NCBI GenBank assembly: GCA_049522565.1
Contig: JBEKNT010000214.1
Location: forward strand, 1-11,390
From: JASHVB01 sp049522565
GTDB taxonomy: Bacteria; Pseudomonadota; Alphaproteobacteria; Acetobacterales; Acetobacteraceae
Length of the DNA: 11,390 bases
Direction of reading: 5' to 3'
This document shows positions 1 through 7,141 of the stretch, one piece after another (the stretch's first letter is position 1; each line of letters begins with the position of its first letter). Below the pieces are notes generated by a model. The model did not search any database. It worked only from the letters and a program-made list of their open reading frames with translations, and was not told where the DNA came from. The translations under genes were made by a program, and so were the position numbers.

Positions 1-70
1 GAGTATCCTTCTCGGCGACAGTCTCCGCAGTTTCGTCCAGGGCGGGTCGGCCGCTGGCCGGTGGGGAACC

Positions 71-82
71 CGCAATGACAGG
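71..82 (-). repeat. Copy of the CCTGTCATTGCG intergenic repeat
   Basis: On the minus strand this reads CCTGTCATTGCG. The same 12-mer occurs twice more, at 6986-6997 and 7013-7024 on the plus strand, both outside genes. Three exact copies of a 12-mer in 11 kb are not expected by chance, so this is probably a short dispersed repeat lying upstream of the first operon. The rest of 1-144 shows no gene I can recognise. One frame is open from base 1 to a TGA at 76-78 and could be the tail of an upstream gene, but its 25 residues resemble nothing I know. Confidence 0.5.
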
Positions 83-132
83 GGGTAGTCTGCGTTTCCA
101 GTCAGGCTGAAAGCGCTCTGGCGCGCCGGAAG

Positions 133-138
133 AAGGAG
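133..138 (+). promoter_or_regulatory. Ribosome binding site of the first operon gene
   Basis: AAGGAG lies six bases before the ATG at 145. It is a strong Shine-Dalgarno match and fixes the start of the flavin oxidoreductase gene. I saw no convincing -35/-10 pair or operator upstream of it. Confidence 0.8.
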
Positions 139-144
139 ACCGCC

Positions 145-1173
145 ATGGGTCTGGAGCTTCTCATGCTGGGCGATACGCCCGTGTCGCAGCTCGCCGAGCG
201 TGCGCGGTTCGCCGAGGCATGCGGCTTCGACACGGTTTGGATCGCCGACGAGCGGTTCTATCGCGAGGTGTATTCCTGCCTGACCCGCGTCGCCCTTGCC
301 ACCTCGCGCGTGCTGCTCGGTCCCTGTGTCACCGACCCATTCGCGCGGCATCCGGCGCTGACCGCGATGGCGATCGCCACGCTGGACGAGATCGCCGGCG
401 GCCGCGCCGTGCTGGGGCTGGGCGCGGGCGTGTCGGGTTTCGCCGAACTCGGCATCCAGCCGAACAAGCCGCCGCGCGCCCTGCGCGAATCCATCGCGCT
501 GATCCGCGCCTTGCTGCGGGGGGAAAATGTCGATGTGCAGGGCGAGGTGATCTCGTTCCGCAACGGTCATCTGAGCTTCAAGCCGATCCGCGCCGAGATA
601 CCCGTTGTCATTGCGAGCAATGGCCCGTTGGGTCAACGGGCCGCCGGCGCGGTGGCGGACGGCGCCATCATGGAGGCCTGCGGCTCGGTCGCGGAAGCGC
701 GTGCCTTGCGGGCGGAGGTGGCGCGTGGCGCGGCCGCGGCCGGGCGCAATCCGCAATCGGTGCGGCTGATCGCACGGCTCAATGCCTGCGTCGCGGCCGA
801 TGGACGGCGGGCGCGCGATGTCGTCCGGCCAACCGTCGCCCGATTGCTGGGACGCGGTTCGCTCAAGCTTGCTACCGCCGCGGCCGAAGGGCTGACGCTT
901 CCCTCAGCAGCCACCGCGCCGATGGCGAACGCACCTTATGCCGAAGGTGTGCGGCCGTACCTTCCGCTGTTGCCGCTGATCACCGACCGTCATGTGGACG
1001 CGTTCACCCTGGCCGGCACCAAGGATGAGGTCACGGCGCACATCATCGCGCTGCGCAAGGCCGGCATCGATTCCATCATCGTCCGCCCGCTGGCCGCGGA
1101 CGATGCGCCGGCGGAGGCAACCATCGAGGCGCTCGGCGCAATCTGGCCTGCCGTGATGTCCGCGGCGGCCTGA
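145..1173 (+). CDS. LLM-class (luciferase-like) flavin-dependent oxidoreductase
   Basis: This 342-residue protein belongs to the luciferase-like/methylene-tetrahydromethanopterin reductase (TIM-barrel) superfamily, whose members use reduced FMN or F420 to oxidise or reduce small molecules. What shows it: the N-terminal strand-helix unit ending in GFDTVWIADE (residues 27-36), the central block from VTDPFARHPA through DEIAGGRAVLGLGAG (62-95), and the PVVIASNGP strand (153-161), which in this family lines the flavin site. Length is typical and the protein looks cytosolic, with no signal peptide or membrane segment. The start has a strong AAGGAG six bases upstream. It leads an operon with three molybdenum-hydroxylase subunit genes, 13 bp ahead of the next one, which suggests a shared catabolic route. 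Whether the cofactor is FMN or F420 and what the substrate is cannot be read from the sequence. FMN is likelier if the host is an alphaproteobacterium, where F420 is uncommon. Confidence 0.9.
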   Translation: MGLELLMLGDTPVSQLAERARFAEACGFDTVWIADERFYREVYSCLTRVALATSRVLLGPCVTDPFARHPALTAMAIATLDEIAGGRAVLGLGAGVSGFAELGIQPNKPPRALRESIALIRALLRGENVDVQGEVISFRNGHLSFKPIRAEIPVVIASNGPLGQRAAGAVADGAIMEACGSVAEARALRAEVARGAAAAGRNPQSVRLIARLNACVAADGRRARDVVRPTVARLLGRGSLKLATAAAEGLTLPSAATAPMANAPYAEGVRPYLPLLPLITDRHVDAFTLAGTKDEVTAHIIALRKAGIDSIIVRPLAADDAPAEATIEALGAIWPAVMSAAA

Positions 1174-1186
1174 CCCGGAAGCGCGC

Positions 1187-2059
1187 ATGGCATTCCAGGT
1201 CCATCAGCCCGAGAGCGTTGAGGCAGCGATCCGGCTGGCCGGCGCGTTCGGCCCGGATGCCCGCTTTCTGGCCGGCGGTACCGACCTGATCATCCAGATC
1301 AACCGCAAGCGCTGCGCGCCGCAACACCTGATCGCGCTGGGCGGCATCAGCGGCCTGTGCGGCATCGAAGCGGGCGCGGACGCAATCGTCCTGGGTGCGC
1401 TGACAACCCACAAGGCGATCGAACGATCACCGGTTTTCGCGGGACCGCTGGCCGCGCTGGCGGAGGCGGCACGCGTCGTCGGCGGGCATCAGATTCGCAA
1501 TATCGCCACGATCGGCGGCAACGTCGCGAATGCCTCGCCGGCGGCCGACCTGCTGCCGCCATTGCTCGCGCTGGATGCCTCGGTGTCGTTGGCCGGCGGA
1601 CGCGGCACACGGCGGCTTCCGCTCGCGCAGTTCCTGCACGGACCCGGCGCCACCGATCGCCGCGACGATGAGCTGTTGACGAGCATCGTGTTCGCCCGCC
1701 CGCCGCAGCGCAGCGCGACCGCCTTCATCAAGGCAGGCCGGCGCCGTGCGATGGAGATTTCCATCGTCTGCGTCGCCGCACTGTTGCAACTGGACGCAGA
1801 CGGAAGCTGCCGGACCGTCCGCATCGCGCTCGGTGCGGTGGGGCCGACCGCGACGCGCGCACCCCAGGCCGAGCAAGCCCTGCGCGGCTGTGAACCGACA
1901 CCGGCAGCGCTTCAGGAAGCCGGACGCCTCGCCGCGGCCGGCTGCGCGCCGATCAGCGATGTGCGGGCCTCCGCCGAGTATCGACGGATGCTGGTGCAGG
2001 CGCTGGTGCCGCGCGCTCTGCAACGCTGCCTGCAACGCATCGAGGCATACGGCCGATGA
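1187..2059 (+). CDS. FAD-binding subunit of a xanthine dehydrogenase-family hydroxylase (CoxM-like)
   Basis: This 290-residue subunit carries FAD and passes electrons from the Fe-S subunit to an outside acceptor in three-subunit molybdenum hydroxylases of the xanthine dehydrogenase/CO dehydrogenase family. The two FAD-pyrophosphate loops are visible: AGGTDL at residues 29-34 and TIGGNVANASPAAD at 108-121. The C-terminal third matches the CoxM C-terminal domain in position and composition, and the length is normal. A GGAAG (1177-1181) lies five bases before the ATG. The stop overlaps the next start as ATGA, so translation is probably coupled. The FAD-, 2Fe-2S- and Mo-subunit gene order is the same as coxM-coxS-coxL, but the large subunit argues against CO as the substrate, so I give no symbol. 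Confidence 0.93.
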   Translation: MAFQVHQPESVEAAIRLAGAFGPDARFLAGGTDLIIQINRKRCAPQHLIALGGISGLCGIEAGADAIVLGALTTHKAIERSPVFAGPLAALAEAARVVGGHQIRNIATIGGNVANASPAADLLPPLLALDASVSLAGGRGTRRLPLAQFLHGPGATDRRDDELLTSIVFARPPQRSATAFIKAGRRRAMEISIVCVAALLQLDADGSCRTVRIALGAVGPTATRAPQAEQALRGCEPTPAALQEAGRLAAAGCAPISDVRASAEYRRMLVQALVPRALQRCLQRIEAYGR

Positions 2060-2541
2060 ACACGATCCCGCTGCAACTCCAGGTCAACGGCGAGGCGCAC
2101 GACGTTCTGGTCGAGCCACATTGGACGCTGCTGCATGTGCTGCGCCAGCAACTCGGGCTGACCGGCACCAAGGAGAATTGCCTGGAAGCGGAATGCGGCG
2201 TCTGCACCGTCCTGCTGGACGGCAAGGCAGTCAACGCCTGCATTCTTCTTGCGGTACAATGCCGTGGCCGGACCATCATGACGATCGAGGGCCTTGGCCG
2301 CCCCGGCCGGCTGCATCCGTTGCAGCAGGCCTTCATCGAGCATGGCGCGGCGCAGTGCGGCTATTGCATCCCCGGCATGCTGCTGACCGCCAAGTCCTAT
2401 CTGGACGAGCATCCGGGCGAGGTGCCGGACCCCGCCGCGGTGCGCGAGGCAATTGCCGGCACGCTGTGCCGCTGCACCGGCTATCAGAAGATCGTCGATG
2501 CGATCCGTGCCGCCGCGACGCGCATGCGGGAGCCGGCTTGA
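2056..2541 (+). CDS. 2Fe-2S subunit of a xanthine dehydrogenase-family hydroxylase (CoxS-like)
   Basis: This 161-residue subunit holds two [2Fe-2S] clusters that wire the molybdenum site to FAD. The plant-ferredoxin-type N-terminal cluster uses C42, C47, C50 and C62 (spacing C-x4-C-x2-C-x11-C). The C-terminal helical domain supplies C101, C104, C138 and C140 (CGYC and CRC, followed by TGYQKI). All eight cysteines are present, so both clusters should form. Length is standard for the family. The start overlaps the preceding stop (ATGA) and has GAGG at 2042-2045. The large-subunit ATG comes one base after this stop. No twin-arginine or other export signal is seen, so the complex is probably cytoplasmic. 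Confidence 0.96.
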   Translation: MNTIPLQLQVNGEAHDVLVEPHWTLLHVLRQQLGLTGTKENCLEAECGVCTVLLDGKAVNACILLAVQCRGRTIMTIEGLGRPGRLHPLQQAFIEHGAAQCGYCIPGMLLTAKSYLDEHPGEVPDPAAVREAIAGTLCRCTGYQKIVDAIRAAATRMREPA

Positions 2542-2542
2542 G

Positions 2543-4864
2543 ATGGCGCTGCCGAACCGATTCGCTGTCGTCGGGCATCGCCTGCCGCGCCTCGACGCGC
2601 CGGCCAAGGTGACGGGCACGCAGACCTACGGCACCGACGTCATCCTGCCAGGCATGCTGTACGGCAAACTGTTCCGCAGCCCGGTGCCGCATGCGCTGAT
2701 CCGCCGGCTGGACGTGCGGCCGGCGCTGGCCATCGCCGGGGTGCGCGCCGTGATCACCGCCGCCGACATTCCAAACACGCGCTACGGCCCGGCGGTCAAG
2801 GACATGCCCGCGCTCGCAACGGACCGTGTGCGCTATATCGGCGAACCGGTCGCCGCGGTCGCCGCGACCAGCGTCGAGATCGCCGAACGCGCGGTCGCTG
2901 CGATCGAAGCCGAGTTCGAGCCACTGCCGGCCGTGTTCGAGCCCGAGGCGGCGCTGGCGCCCGACGCGCCGCTGCTGCATCCCGATTGGGCACGCTACCA
3001 GGCCCTGCCGATCCTGGCTCGCGCCGGTAACGTGGCGAGCCACTCGCGCATCCATCATGGCGATGTCGCAGCGGCCTTCGCGCAATGCTTCCGGGTCTAT
3101 GAACACCGGTTCACCACCCCCGTGGTGCACGCCGGCTACACCGAGCCGCGTGCCGCGACGGCACGCTGGGAAGGCGACGGCTCGCTGACCGTGTGGAGCA
3201 ACGGCCAGCTTCCGTACGAAGTGCAGGCGACGCTGGCCGACATACTGCAACTGCCGGTGTCGCTGATCCGCGTGCTGGTTCCCGGCATCGGCGGCGGATT
3301 CGGCGGCAAGCTGCGCATCGCGCTGGAGCATCACGCGGCCTTGCTGTCACGCGCGGCCGGACGGCCGGTGAAGCTGGTCTCGACCTGCGAGGAAGAACTG
3401 ACGGCCGCGCATCCGCGCCAGGCCTCGATCATCACGCTGCGCACCGGCATCGGCCGCGACGGGACCTTGCTGGCGAAGCAGGCGCGCGTGGTGATGGATT
3501 GCGGTGCCTATGCCGGATCGGGCGCCGGCACCGCTGCCGTGGCATTGCAAATCGTCGCCGGCCCCTACCGCACCCCCAACCTGCTGTTGGACGGTTTCGC
3601 GGTTTACACCAACAAGGTGCCGACAGGGTCGTTCCGCGCAACCGCGGGACCGATGGGAAACTTCGCGGCCGAATCCCAGATGGACATCATCGCCGACGAT
3701 CTCGGCATCGATCCGCTGGAATTGCGGCTGCGCAACGTGGTGCGCGACGGGGATAGCGGCCCGGCCGGAGAGCCATTGAGCGCGGTCAGCGTCGAGGAAT
3801 GTCTGCGCAAGGCAGCGCATGCCATCGGCTGGCACGACCGCCGACCCGGCCCGGGACGCGGCAAGGGCATCGCCTGCGGCTGGTGGATGACGACCGGCGG
3901 TTCCTCCGGAGTCTATGTGAAGCTCAACGCCGATGGCACCGCCACGCTGAGCAGTGGCGCGGTTGAGTTGGGGACTGGGGCGCTGAGCGGGGCGTGCCAG
4001 GTGCTGGCGGAGGAACTCGGGCTGCCGCTGGATGCCATCCGGATTTCGGCTGTCGATACCGCAGGCGTCCCGTATGACTATGGCGCGCAAGGCAGCCGCA
4101 CCGCGTTCTCGGTCGGCAATGCCGCGCGCGCGGCGGCGGCGACGTTGCGCCAGCGCATCGCCGGGTTCGCCGCCGCGCGGTTCGGAGTCGCGCCGGAGCG
4201 CGTGACGCTCGCGCAGGGCCATGCGGTCGCCGGAACCGAAAGCATTGCCATCGCCGAGGTGGCACGGCTGATCCAACTCGCGGGCGGCGGCCTGATTGCG
4301 CACGGTACGTTCATCGCACCGGCGCCGCCGCACGATGCCGCACGGGTGGACAACCATCCGTTACCGGCATGGAACACACCGAGCTTCCACGCTCACGCCG
4401 CCGAAGTGTCGGTGGACACCGAGACGGGTGAGATCACCGTCGAGCGCTATGTTGTCGCGCAGGACGTCGGTTTCGCCATCAATCCGACCGGCATCGAGGG
4501 GCAGATCGAAGGCGGCGTGGCGCAAGGGCTTGGCCAGGCCTTGTCCGAGGAGATCGTGTTCCACGAGGGCCGCGTCGTGAATGCCAACCTGACCGATTAC
4601 AAGATGCCGACCGCGATGGATGTGCCGTCCATCGAGTCGATCCTGGTGGAACATGCGAGTGTGGCCGGTCCCTTCGGCGCCAAGGGCGTGGGCGAGCCGC
4701 CGTGTATCGAACCGCTGGCGACTGTGGCCAATGCCGTGGCTGCCGCGACGTGTGTGCGCATCACCGATCTGCCGATCACCGCGGAGAAGATCTGTCGGCG
4801 CTTGTTCGAGCGAGGCGCGGACAACGTGCCCCCCGTGGGGCAGCCGAGCCCGGCACAGGTTTAG
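2543..4864 (+). CDS. Molybdopterin-binding catalytic subunit of a xanthine dehydrogenase-family hydroxylase (CoxL-like)
   Basis: This 773-residue large subunit binds the molybdenum-pterin cofactor and hydroxylates the substrate carbon with oxygen from water. Visible features are the N-terminal domain opening with PRLDAPAKVTGTQTYG, the cofactor loop GIGGGFGGK (residues 248-256), the active-site loop TGSFRATAGPM with R365, the later pterin-contact stretch GGVAQGLGQ, and GAKGVGEPP with E718, the conserved general-base glutamate. The loop is neither form I CoxL (AYxCSFR) nor form II (AYRGAGR): there is no cysteine, and the usual FRGxGxPQ is changed to FRATAGPM. CO is therefore unlikely; an aldehyde, purine, N-heterocycle or acyl-CoA substrate is possible. 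I chose the ATG at 2543, one base after the 2Fe-2S gene stop and with GGGAG at 2528-2532. An upstream in-frame ATG at 2453 lies inside the previous gene and encodes non-family sequence. No cofactor-insertion gene (XdhC or CoxD/E/F type) is in the window. Confidence 0.94.
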   Translation: MALPNRFAVVGHRLPRLDAPAKVTGTQTYGTDVILPGMLYGKLFRSPVPHALIRRLDVRPALAIAGVRAVITAADIPNTRYGPAVKDMPALATDRVRYIGEPVAAVAATSVEIAERAVAAIEAEFEPLPAVFEPEAALAPDAPLLHPDWARYQALPILARAGNVASHSRIHHGDVAAAFAQCFRVYEHRFTTPVVHAGYTEPRAATARWEGDGSLTVWSNGQLPYEVQATLADILQLPVSLIRVLVPGIGGGFGGKLRIALEHHAALLSRAAGRPVKLVSTCEEELTAAHPRQASIITLRTGIGRDGTLLAKQARVVMDCGAYAGSGAGTAAVALQIVAGPYRTPNLLLDGFAVYTNKVPTGSFRATAGPMGNFAAESQMDIIADDLGIDPLELRLRNVVRDGDSGPAGEPLSAVSVEECLRKAAHAIGWHDRRPGPGRGKGIACGWWMTTGGSSGVYVKLNADGTATLSSGAVELGTGALSGACQVLAEELGLPLDAIRISAVDTAGVPYDYGAQGSRTAFSVGNAARAAAATLRQRIAGFAAARFGVAPERVTLAQGHAVAGTESIAIAEVARLIQLAGGGLIAHGTFIAPAPPHDAARVDNHPLPAWNTPSFHAHAAEVSVDTETGEITVERYVVAQDVGFAINPTGIEGQIEGGVAQGLGQALSEEIVFHEGRVVNANLTDYKMPTAMDVPSIESILVEHASVAGPFGAKGVGEPPCIEPLATVANAVAAATCVRITDLPITAEKICRRLFERGADNVPPVGQPSPAQV

Positions 4865-4915
4865 GCGACGCCCAACAATCAACGAATCGATTGATGGCGG
4901 GCGGATCCGTTTCCC

Positions 4916-5031
4916 CGTCATGGTCGGCGTAGGCCGGCCATCCACGACTTTGCTGTGCCGCAAGCGCCACAGTCGTGGATGGCGCGCCGGAGCCTGCCCC
5001 CGGGCGCTTGACCCGGGGGCGCACCATGACG
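4916..5031. repeat. Nested inverted repeat of the CGTCATGG type
   Basis: The outer arms CGTCATGGT (4916-4924) and ACCATGACG (5023-5031) are perfect 9-bp complements. Inside them, CCATCCACGACT (4938-4949) and AGTCGTGGATGG (4971-4982) are perfect 12-bp complements, extendable outward to 16 of 18 pairs. A separate GC hairpin lies at 4996-5020. The layout resembles the short palindromic intergenic repeats common in alphaproteobacterial genomes, here probably two copies in opposite orientation forming one large fold. It starts about 50 bp after the molybdenum-subunit stop, so it may also shape the 3' end of that operon's mRNA. Confidence 0.75.
4996..5020 (+). terminator. GC-rich hairpin, possible terminator of the hydroxylase operon
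   Basis: GCCCCCGGG (4996-5004) and CCCGGGGGC (5012-5020) pair perfectly over 9 bp around a 7-base loop. It lies 131 bp after the last operon stop. There is no T-tract behind it, so it is not a classical intrinsic terminator. It may simply be part of the surrounding repeat, or an mRNA 3'-end stabiliser. Confidence 0.35.
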
Positions 5032-5070
5032 AGGTGTGGCCGGTGCCGGCGCCCAAACGCCCTAATTTAA

Positions 5071-5099
5071 CGCCCATGGGGCCTTCGCCCGCCATGACG
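5071..5099 (-). repeat. Third CGTCATGG-type repeat copy
   Basis: Read on the minus strand this begins CGTCATGGCGGGCGAAGG and then runs into CCCCATGGGCG. It shares the CGTCATGG start and a similar GGC...AGGCC layout with the copy starting at 4916. It appears to be a diverged single member of the same family, in the same orientation as the arm at 5023-5031. Confidence 0.5.
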
Positions 5100-5153
5100 T
5101 GTTGGCTCGTGCCCAGCGATCCTCGAAGCAGTTATTCTTGGGCGTCGACTTAG

Positions 5154-5495
5154 CATCCGCCCGCGCGTCGGTCCTGGCACGCAATGCGCGTTGGCCCGGG
5201 CCTGTCGCCCTGTGCGCGGCCGGGTTTCTGGCCCCTGCTTGAGCGGCTGACCCTGCCGATCCCCGAACTCGCCGCCGAGTACTGGATCGTCGTCCATCGC
5301 GATATGCGCCGTGCCGCCTGCGTGCGCGCGGTGATGGACTGGCTACGACAGGTATTCGCCAAGCAGCGGGACCTGATCGCAGGTGCCACCCCGTCAGCCC
5401 GGCTTGCCATGCCAGGCCCGCCATGCAAGCTGCCCGGGCAGCACGAAAACCGCGGCTGCGGCGTGAACATGATCCGGCGCAGCGATGGCGGCTAA
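5154..5495 (+). pseudogene. Remnant of a LysR-type transcriptional regulator (C-terminal end only)
   Basis: The frame opens after a TAG at 5151-5153 and stops at 5493-5495. Residues encoded from 5184 to about 5385 read like the last part of a LysR effector-binding domain: a GxGLSP-like strand, then RLTLPIPELAAEYWIVVHRD, then MRRAACVRAVMDWL. This is the usual RLTPPIPEL...LWLVTHRDLRRTARVRAVMDFL pattern of such regulators. No DNA-binding helix-turn-helix or N-terminal part is present upstream, where repeats are found instead. A second frame at about 5156-5185 (reading SARASVLARNA) resembles the segment that should come just before, so a frameshift or small deletion is likely. There is no ribosome binding site at the in-frame ATG 5184. 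The last 30 or so residues look like read-through. It may once have regulated the adjacent transporter or hydroxylase operon. Confidence 0.7.
5429..5442. repeat. Perfect 14-bp palindrome before the transporter gene
   Basis: GCTGCCCGGGCAGC is its own reverse complement and ends 42 bp before the ATG at 5485. It could be an operator half-site pair or simply GC-rich sequence. Without a recognised promoter beside it I cannot choose. Confidence 0.3.
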
Positions 5496-6957
5496 CAACC
5501 TCGACAGAACATTTCGGCTGGTGCTGTACGACGCGCTCGCCAGCGAAGCGATGAGCTCGCTGACGACCGGGGTCTTCCTGGCTGGCTTCATGGTGCAGCT
5601 CGGCGCCAGCAATCTCGCCATCGGCCTGCTGGCGGCGGTGCCCTTTGCCGTGCAGTTCCTGCAGTTGCCGGCGGTGGTCCTGGTCGAGCGCATCCGCGCC
5701 AGGCGCGCCATTTGCGCCTGGGCGGCGGGGATCGGCCGCTCGTTCCTGCTCGTCGCCGCGGCGGCGCCATTGCTTGGCACGCATGTCGCGATCGCCGTGC
5801 TGGTTGGGGCGGTGGCGTTGTATCAAGCACTGGCTGCCATTGCCGGTTGCGCCTGGAATTCCTGGATGCGCGACCTGGTTCCCGAAACCGACTTCGGTCG
5901 CTTCTTCGGCCGCCGTTCCACCGCAACGACCGCACTCGCGACCGCGGTCGCGCTGCTTGGCGGTCTGCTGATCGATGCCTGGAAGCGCCACGTGCCGGGG
6001 GATCCGGCAATCGCCTACTCCGCCTTGTTCGTGGCCAGCGCGGTGTTCGGCTTTTGCGGGGTCTGGCTGCTGTCGATCACGCCGGAGCAGCCGATGCCGC
6101 CGATCGCACAGCGCACCAAAATATTCGCATTGCTCATGACACCATTCCGGGATCCGAATTTCCGCCGGCTGATGGTGTTCCTGTCGTCGTGGAACTTTGC
6201 CGCCAATCTCGCCGCCCCGTTCTTTGCCGTTTATATGTTGAAGACGCTCGGCTACGCGATGACGACGATCATCGCACTGACAGTGGCGAGCCAGCTCAGC
6301 AACATCGCCGCGCTTGGTCTCTGGGGCAATCTGATCGACCGGTTCAGCAACAAGGCGGTGCTGCAAATCTCGGCGCCGCTGTTCCTGGTCTGCACGCTGG
6401 GCTGGACCTTCACCGGTCTCGCCTGGATCGGTCCGGCGACGCTCTACCTGCTGGTGGTCATCCATGTGCTGATGGGCGTCGCCACCGCCGGCGTGGCTCT
6501 GGCTTCGGGCAACATAGTCATGAAGCTGTCGCCGTCTGGACAGGCGACCGCCTTCCTCGCGGCCAGCAGCGTGGTGGTTGCGACCTGTGGCGCGATCGCG
6601 CCGATCATCGGCGGGCTGTGTGCCGACTTCTTCGCCGCGCGGGAACTCACACTCGCGTTCACCTGGACGGGTGGCGTCGGGGCGGTCACCGTTCAGGTGC
6701 TCGACTTTCATTCCTGGACATTCTTCTTCGGCCTGGCGTTTGTGGTTGGCCTGTTTTCGCTGCATCGACTCTCGTTCGTGCAGGAAACCGCGGGGACCAC
6801 CGACAAACTGCTGGTACGCGATCTGCTGCTGGAAGCACGTCGGTCGATCCAAAGCCTGTCGAGTGCTGCCGGTCTGCTGCGCGTGGTCCTCCCGCAATCG
6901 TGGCTGGTGGCGCCGCCATCGGGGAAGCCTCCGGCAACCGGCGGGGTCATCAAGTGA
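5485..6957 (+). CDS. MFS-type membrane transporter
   Basis: This 490-residue hydrophobic protein has about twelve predicted membrane segments (roughly residues 24-40, 46-68, 83-98, 100-120, 146-165, 177-197, 228-250, 258-280, 292-311, 318-342, 355-380 and 408-427). It would sit in the inner membrane and move a small molecule, probably by proton coupling. Family signs are the NSWMRDLVPETDFGRFFGRR stretch at 125-144 before TM5, similar to a WxSWMxDLVPxxxRGRFFGRR pattern I know from one MFS branch, and GNLIDRF (281-287), the half-repeat of the MFS loop motif. A soluble tail of about 60 residues follows the last helix. No clear Shine-Dalgarno precedes the ATG at 5485, so the start is less certain than for its neighbours. 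It sits after a decayed LysR gene and converges with the hypothetical gene at 7142. Substrate unknown. Confidence 0.88.
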   Translation: MAANNLDRTFRLVLYDALASEAMSSLTTGVFLAGFMVQLGASNLAIGLLAAVPFAVQFLQLPAVVLVERIRARRAICAWAAGIGRSFLLVAAAAPLLGTHVAIAVLVGAVALYQALAAIAGCAWNSWMRDLVPETDFGRFFGRRSTATTALATAVALLGGLLIDAWKRHVPGDPAIAYSALFVASAVFGFCGVWLLSITPEQPMPPIAQRTKIFALLMTPFRDPNFRRLMVFLSSWNFAANLAAPFFAVYMLKTLGYAMTTIIALTVASQLSNIAALGLWGNLIDRFSNKAVLQISAPLFLVCTLGWTFTGLAWIGPATLYLLVVIHVLMGVATAGVALASGNIVMKLSPSGQATAFLAASSVVVATCGAIAPIIGGLCADFFAARELTLAFTWTGGVGAVTVQVLDFHSWTFFFGLAFVVGLFSLHRLSFVQETAGTTDKLLVRDLLLEARRSIQSLSSAAGLLRVVLPQSWLVAPPSGKPPATGGVIK

Positions 6958-6984
6958 ATCGAAGGAAGGTGGGCCTCGCGCGAA

Positions 6985-6997
6985 GCCTGTCATTGCG
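6985..6997 (+). repeat. Direct repeat GCCTGTCATTGCG, copy 1
   Basis: This 13-mer recurs exactly at 7012-7024, 27 bp downstream, between two convergent genes. Its inner 12 bases also appear inverted at 71-82. Confidence 0.65.
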
Positions 6998-7011
6998 CGA
7001 CACCACGTGCC

Positions 7012-7039
7012 GCCTGTCATTGCGAGCGCAATGCCAGGC
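7012..7039. repeat. Near-perfect palindromic repeat between convergent genes
   Basis: The arms are GCCTG-T-CATTGCG (7012-7024) and CGCAATG-C-CAGGC (7027-7039) with AG in the centre. Twelve of thirteen arm positions pair, the single mismatch being T against C. The left arm is the second copy of the 13-mer direct repeat. Lying 55 bp after the transporter stop and about 100 bp after the hypothetical gene's stop, it could serve as a bidirectional transcript end. There is no T-tract, and the family resemblance to the copy at 71-82 points to a REP-like element. Confidence 0.65.
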
Positions 7040-7141
7040 CGCACGCTATCTGACGCGGTTATTCCCGGACAGACACCAAGCAAGCGCCGCAGCCAGGCCA
7101 ACGATTGGCAGAACTATGTCAGCCCGATGCGCTGGCTCATA

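Noticed and set aside
609..621. TGTCATTGCGAGC inside the flavin oxidoreductase gene, resembling the repeat core
   Set aside because: It encodes the conserved VVIASNG strand of the family and lacks the CCTG flank, so the resemblance is chance.
2543..4864. Calling the trio a true CO dehydrogenase (coxMSL)
   Set aside because: The gene order fits, but the AYxCSFR active-site motif is absent and no cox accessory genes are seen.
5062..7101. 679-residue open frame on the minus strand
   Set aside because: It runs antisense through the transporter gene. The translation is rich in Arg, Gln and Gly without domain pattern, typical of a GC-rich shadow frame.
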